Part shown: piece after piece, positions 22,217 through 25,213 of the stretch | Layout: each line of letters starts with the position of its first letter | How positions within the stretch are numbered: position 1 is the stretch's first letter | Source: CAYQTL01 sp964420405 | GTDB taxonomy: Bacteria > Acidobacteriota > Thermoanaerobaculia > Thermoanaerobaculales > Sulfomarinibacteraceae | Assembly (NCBI GenBank): GCA_964420405.1 | Contig: CAYQTL010000076.1 | Span: 1 to 25,213, forward strand | Direction of reading: 5' to 3' | DNA: 25,213 nucleotides | Translations under genes and position numbers: made by a program | Notes under the pieces: model-generated | What the model saw: the letters and a program-made list of their open reading frames with translations, nothing else | Told to the model about the DNA's origin: nothing | The model's database searches: none

Positions 22217-23671
22217 TCAATCGGTGATCTGCAGCTCGACCGCCCGCTCGGTAGCGACCTTCCCGTCCGGGTCGGAGATCTCGAACTCGAGGGTGTACTC
22301 GCCGGGCTGCGGCAGGCCCGAGAGGTTCAGGGCGTCGGCGAACATGAACAGGTCGCCGCTGACCCGCGCCGCGCCCACCGGTTGCTTGAGAGGGGCGCCC
22401 AACCGCGCGCCGTCGAGCTTGAGGGTGATCCTGCTCTCGAGCTCCGCCCGGTCTCCCGCCACGGCGGTCGGACGCACCACGAACCCGAAGTACGACAGCT
22501 CGTTGTCGCGTCCGAGCTCGCGACCCGCCAGCGGCACCAGGTGCCAGCCCCCGAAGGTGAACGGGTCGCCGAGGCGGAACTCGGGCTCCTGGATCGCCTG
22601 CAGCCCGACCCACAACGGCGACACCCAGGTCCCTTCGGTCGGCACGTCCCCGACCTCGACGGTGTCTGAGGTTGTGACCACCGGGGCACCGGCGGCGAGG
22701 CCGACGGTCTCGACCCGGTAGGTGCCGGCGGCGACCGGAAAGGTGAGATGATACGCGGCGTCGCCCGACGCGGTCCGGATCGGCTCGGCATCGATCTCGA
22801 AGGTGCTCGACACGTCGTCGTCGGCCAGCACGCGTCCCGCGATCCGGTCGAGCACGGGGGCCTCCCCCGGCAGCTCGAGATGGAGCCAGATCGGCCGGTG
22901 AGCCTCGTCGGCGACGCCGACGTCGAGGACGACCGTCGCCCGGTCGCTCCACTCGGCGGCGTCTGCGTCGAGGAGGGCCAGCGCCGAAGCCCCGGCCGCG
23001 GCCGCGCCGGGGATCGAGATCGGCTTGGGGACCTCCTCGAGGTCCGGGTTGACGAGGAGGACGTCGGGCGCGTTGGCGATCGTCCGCATGCCCATCGTGG
23101 CCTCACGATGGGATCGGTCGAGGACGTAGTTGTTGGTCTCCGCCTTCTGCTCGTAGAACACGAACAGCAGCCGGGAGCCCCTCACCTTGATGCCGTCCGG
23201 CAGCCGCGCCGGATCGTAGACCCACAGCTCCGCGTTGGCGCGGACCTCGTCGGTCCCGGCGGCGGTGTCGTCCATCAGCTCCACCGTCTCGGTCGGCGCG
23301 CGCTTCTCCGCCTGGTGGGGCGGCCCGAGCAGCAGCAGCACCCGACCGCGGTCCGTGAGAGCGCCGCGGACGTCGTCGTGGCCGAAGTTCTCGTCGGCGT
23401 AGCGGACCCGGGCGTCGAACTCGGCCTTGAACGGGTTGAAGGAGTCGCTGGGATCGGGATCACGGCGTGCCCAGAACAGGTCGATGAACTCCTTGGCGGC
23501 GGCGTCGGTCCGGATCTCCTTCCAGTCCTTCGTCTCACTCTTGGTCATCAGGAACCCGGCCGGGCCGTCGGCCCAGTCCCGGTACTTCTCGCCGAGCTCG
23601 GCGGAGGCCGCCCCACCCATGAGGATGGCGGCTCCGAGCCCCGCGGCGGCGACGACGGCGGTTCGACGCAT
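22217..23671 (-). CDS. GWxTD-domain exported protein
   Basis: 484 residues with a signal peptide (AVVAAAGLGAAILMGGAASA, cleaved near A24). The first half carries the GWxTD signature region: EFIDLFWARRDPDPSDSFN, FKAEFDARVRYADENFG, then GALTDRGRVLLLLGPP at 103-118, where the motif Trp is Leu (GALTD for GWxTD). The second half is beta-rich, with Ig-like strands ending LPQPGEYTLEFEISDPDGKV. The family is common in Acidobacteriota and Bacteroidetes-related groups and has no assigned biochemical role; many copies per genome are typical. The ATG at 23671 has AAAGGGGG about 7 nt upstream and a good sigma-70 promoter within the preceding gene's end. It starts 29 nt after the glycosyltransferase stop. 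Confidence 0.9.
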   Translation of the reverse strand: MRRTAVVAAAGLGAAILMGGAASAELGEKYRDWADGPAGFLMTKSETKDWKEIRTDAAAKEFIDLFWARRDPDPSDSFNPFKAEFDARVRYADENFGHDDVRGALTDRGRVLLLLGPPHQAEKRAPTETVELMDDTAAGTDEVRANAELWVYDPARLPDGIKVRGSRLLFVFYEQKAETNNYVLDRSHREATMGMRTIANAPDVLLVNPDLEEVPKPISIPGAAAAGASALALLDADAAEWSDRATVVLDVGVADEAHRPIWLHLELPGEAPVLDRIAGRVLADDDVSSTFEIDAEPIRTASGDAAYHLTFPVAAGTYRVETVGLAAGAPVVTTSDTVEVGDVPTEGTWVSPLWVGLQAIQEPEFRLGDPFTFGGWHLVPLAGRELGRDNELSYFGFVVRPTAVAGDRAELESRITLKLDGARLGAPLKQPVGAARVSGDLFMFADALNLSGLPQPGEYTLEFEISDPDGKVATERAVELQITD

Positions 23672-23697
23672 CGCGTTCCCCCTTTCTCGGGCTGTCG

Positions 23698-23726
23698 ATC
23701 TTACGGCCTCCGGGCGGGAGTCTCAA
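23698..23726 (-). promoter_or_regulatory. Sigma-70-like promoter for the GWxTD gene
   Basis: On the minus strand TTGAGA (23726-23721), a 17-bp spacer and TAAGAT (23703-23698) precede the gene by 26 nt, with the ribosome site in between. The -10 overlaps the TAA stop of the upstream glycosyltransferase, so the GWxTD gene can be transcribed on its own. The -35 is identical to that of the efflux operon's P1. Confidence 0.7.
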
Positions 23727-25159
23727 CACCGCCGCCGGGGATCGGGGCCCACAGAACGTACCGCCGGCCCACCTCGACCGGCCGGTACCCCGACCGGGCC
23801 AGGACCCGGGGGTCGATGCCGAAGGGAAACACCGGTGACCGCGCGATGTCGACCGGGGTGGCGACCACCGCGACCTCTCGCCTGCGAACCGCCGCCACCG
23901 CCGCGTCCGCGGTCCGTGCGAGCGAGCTGTCGACGGTCTCGAAGTACGAACGCCGTCGGAGGACACCGACGTCCCCGGCGACCGCGACCACCCCCCGGGC
24001 CGCCACGGCGGCGGTGAGCTCCCGCGACCAAGCGGCGATCTCGGGGTTCATCACCAGCTCGCGCCGGCCGGCTGCGAAGGCCACGATCGACGGCACGAAG
24101 ACCCGGCGGTCCGGAGGGGCCCACTCGCGGACCGCGTCCGACAGGCGGCCGATCTCCGAGCGGCACACCCATCGCGAAGGGCCCCGGNNNNNNNNNNCCC
24201 CACCAGAACCAGGCCGCCGAGAGCGCGACCAGCGCCCCGACCGCTGCGGCCACGACCCTCCGCGCCCACGGCGGACCGAGGTTTCTCACCGCGAGATCGA
24301 GCGCCGCGGCCACGACGAGGCTCGACCAGGGCAGCAGCTCCAGGACGTTGTGCCCCCATCCGACCGGCTTCAGCACCAGCACGAAAAGCTCGCCGAGGAG
24401 CAGCGGAAGCAGAGCCGGCAGCCAGCGGAGGGCCGCGCCGGCAGCCACCAGGATGGCCACCCCTGCGAGCGCGGCAACCAGGAGCGGCACGAGGTCATGG
24501 CTGACGATCGATATCTTTAACAACAGGTCGTCGAACCCGGGATGCTGCGCGCCGAACAGGAGCGCCTGGGCGACGAAAGGCCCGTCGAACACCGCCGCGA
24601 ATGCGCCGAGTGCCGCCGCCACCGTGGCCACGAACACGCCGGCGGCCCAGGCTGCCGTGCGGGGTCCCCAGGAGCGGTCGAGCAGGATCGCCGCCAGGAT
24701 CGCGACCGCGTACGGCAGCGCGGTCAGCTTGACGAGGAACGCGGCCGCGAGGAGGACGGCGATTGCCGCGGCGCGGCCGACAGTGCGACGGGACGAGACC
24801 AGGAGGGCCACGGCGGCAACGAGCGCGGCGGCGAGGAACAGCTCCCTGTGAAAGAGACGATACCGCCACAGCAGCGGCGAGGTGGCTGTGAGAGCTGCGG
24901 CGACGACGGCGGTCCGCGGACCGCCGAGACGCAGGCCCACGAACGCCACCAGAGCGGTCAGGACCAGGACGACGAGCTGGGTCGCGGCCAGCACCACGGC
25001 CAGCGAGGGCCCCGTCATCGTCAGGTAGGCCGCCGTCACCCACTCCAGGACCGGTGTGTGCGGGTGCACGAAGTCGTGGTAGGGGACCTCGCCCCGGGCC
25101 ATTGCCAACGCGCAGTTCAGGTAGGCGTCGTCCTCCACCCAGAGGGGATCGGCCGCCAC
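23701..25159 (-). CDS. GT-C-type (GT39/ArnT-like) membrane glycosyltransferase, incomplete and interrupted by an assembly gap
   Basis: The N-terminal part (25159 to the Ns at 24197) has eight to ten hydrophobic spans. Its opening PLWVEDDAYLNCALAMARGEVPYHDF is the first periplasmic loop of polyprenol-phosphate-sugar-dependent GT-C enzymes, where the ED/DD acids act in catalysis. HPHTPVLEWVTAAYL follows as usual. After the gap (24187 to 23701) the soluble C-terminal domain continues in a different frame, to EVGRRYVLWAPIPGGGVETPARRP and TAA. Frames agree if the true gap is a multiple of 3, so this is one gene, not a frameshifted pseudogene. The family's first transmembrane span, expected before the DD loop, is missing; the frame stays open to the window edge without another ATG, so the true start may lie outside. 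Its sugar donor and acceptor are unknown. Confidence 0.8.
24188..24197. other. Assembly gap (10 N)
   Basis: Ten unresolved bases inside the glycosyltransferase gene. The reading frames on the two sides match only if the real gap length is divisible by three, so 10 is a placeholder length. Confidence 0.99.
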
Positions 25160-25213
25160 CCGACTTTGACAGTTGCTGGAGACATGAGGCGCGTAAGCAT
25201 CGACACGCGAGCA

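Noticed and set aside
1..25213. CRISPR arrays, insertion sequences, prophage, tRNA or rRNA genes.
   Set aside because: No regularly spaced repeats, transposase or integrase motifs, or structured RNA sequences were recognised on either strand.

Overview
The window is a very GC-rich (roughly 70% by eye), densely coded stretch of a diderm bacterial chromosome, with several genes per strand, 4-bp ATGA overlaps and short intergenic gaps. A TolC/membrane-fusion/RND pump, an outer-membrane DUF481 barrel and many signal peptides indicate two membranes. The GWxTD-family protein, an M1 peptidase coupled to a multi-pass membrane protein, and the overall composition suggest a high-GC Acidobacteriota-type organism; this is inference, since no rRNA or tRNA gene is visible. 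A run of 10 Ns in the last gene shows the sequence comes from a draft or scaffolded assembly. I see no phage, IS element, CRISPR array or RNA gene.

Layout. 106-2984 (+): a class I aspartate-type aminotransferase translationally coupled to an ATP-type PEP carboxykinase, a pair that can move aspartate carbon through oxaloacetate to PEP. 3057-5917 (-): a secreted or anchored M1 metallopeptidase coupled to a polytopic membrane protein. 6004-6432 (+): a small exported protein of unknown function. 6493-8630 (-): a membrane diguanylate cyclase followed by an HU/IHF-type DNA-binding protein. 8722-9777 (+): a Nudix ADP-sugar pyrophosphatase and a Bcp-type peroxiredoxin. 9816-11418 (-): a DUF481 outer-membrane protein followed by an MscS channel. 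11602-14055 (+): an orphan membrane PAS/GAF histidine kinase.

14313-20782 (+) is the centrepiece. It is a six-gene efflux operon with outer-membrane factor, adaptor and RND pump, all ATGA-coupled, then three small proteins: DUF2892, a PII-like protein with a CxxC motif, and a 29-residue single-span micropeptide. Two good sigma-70-like promoters and a 21-codon leader ORF lie in front of it. 20871-22199 (+) is a membrane-anchored SGNH-like hydrolase. 22217-25159 (-) carries a GWxTD protein and an incomplete GT-C-type glycosyltransferase broken by the N gap.

Two genome-style signals recur. Genes start in two ways. Some have a strong GGAGG-type ribosome site. Others (5917-, 8630-, 8722+, 11602+, 14219+, 20871+) have no ribosome site but carry TANNNT only 6-10 nt before the start codon, which fits leaderless mRNAs. 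Separately, convergent gene ends are marked by GC-rich perfect hairpins without a U-tract, some overlapping the coding sequence.
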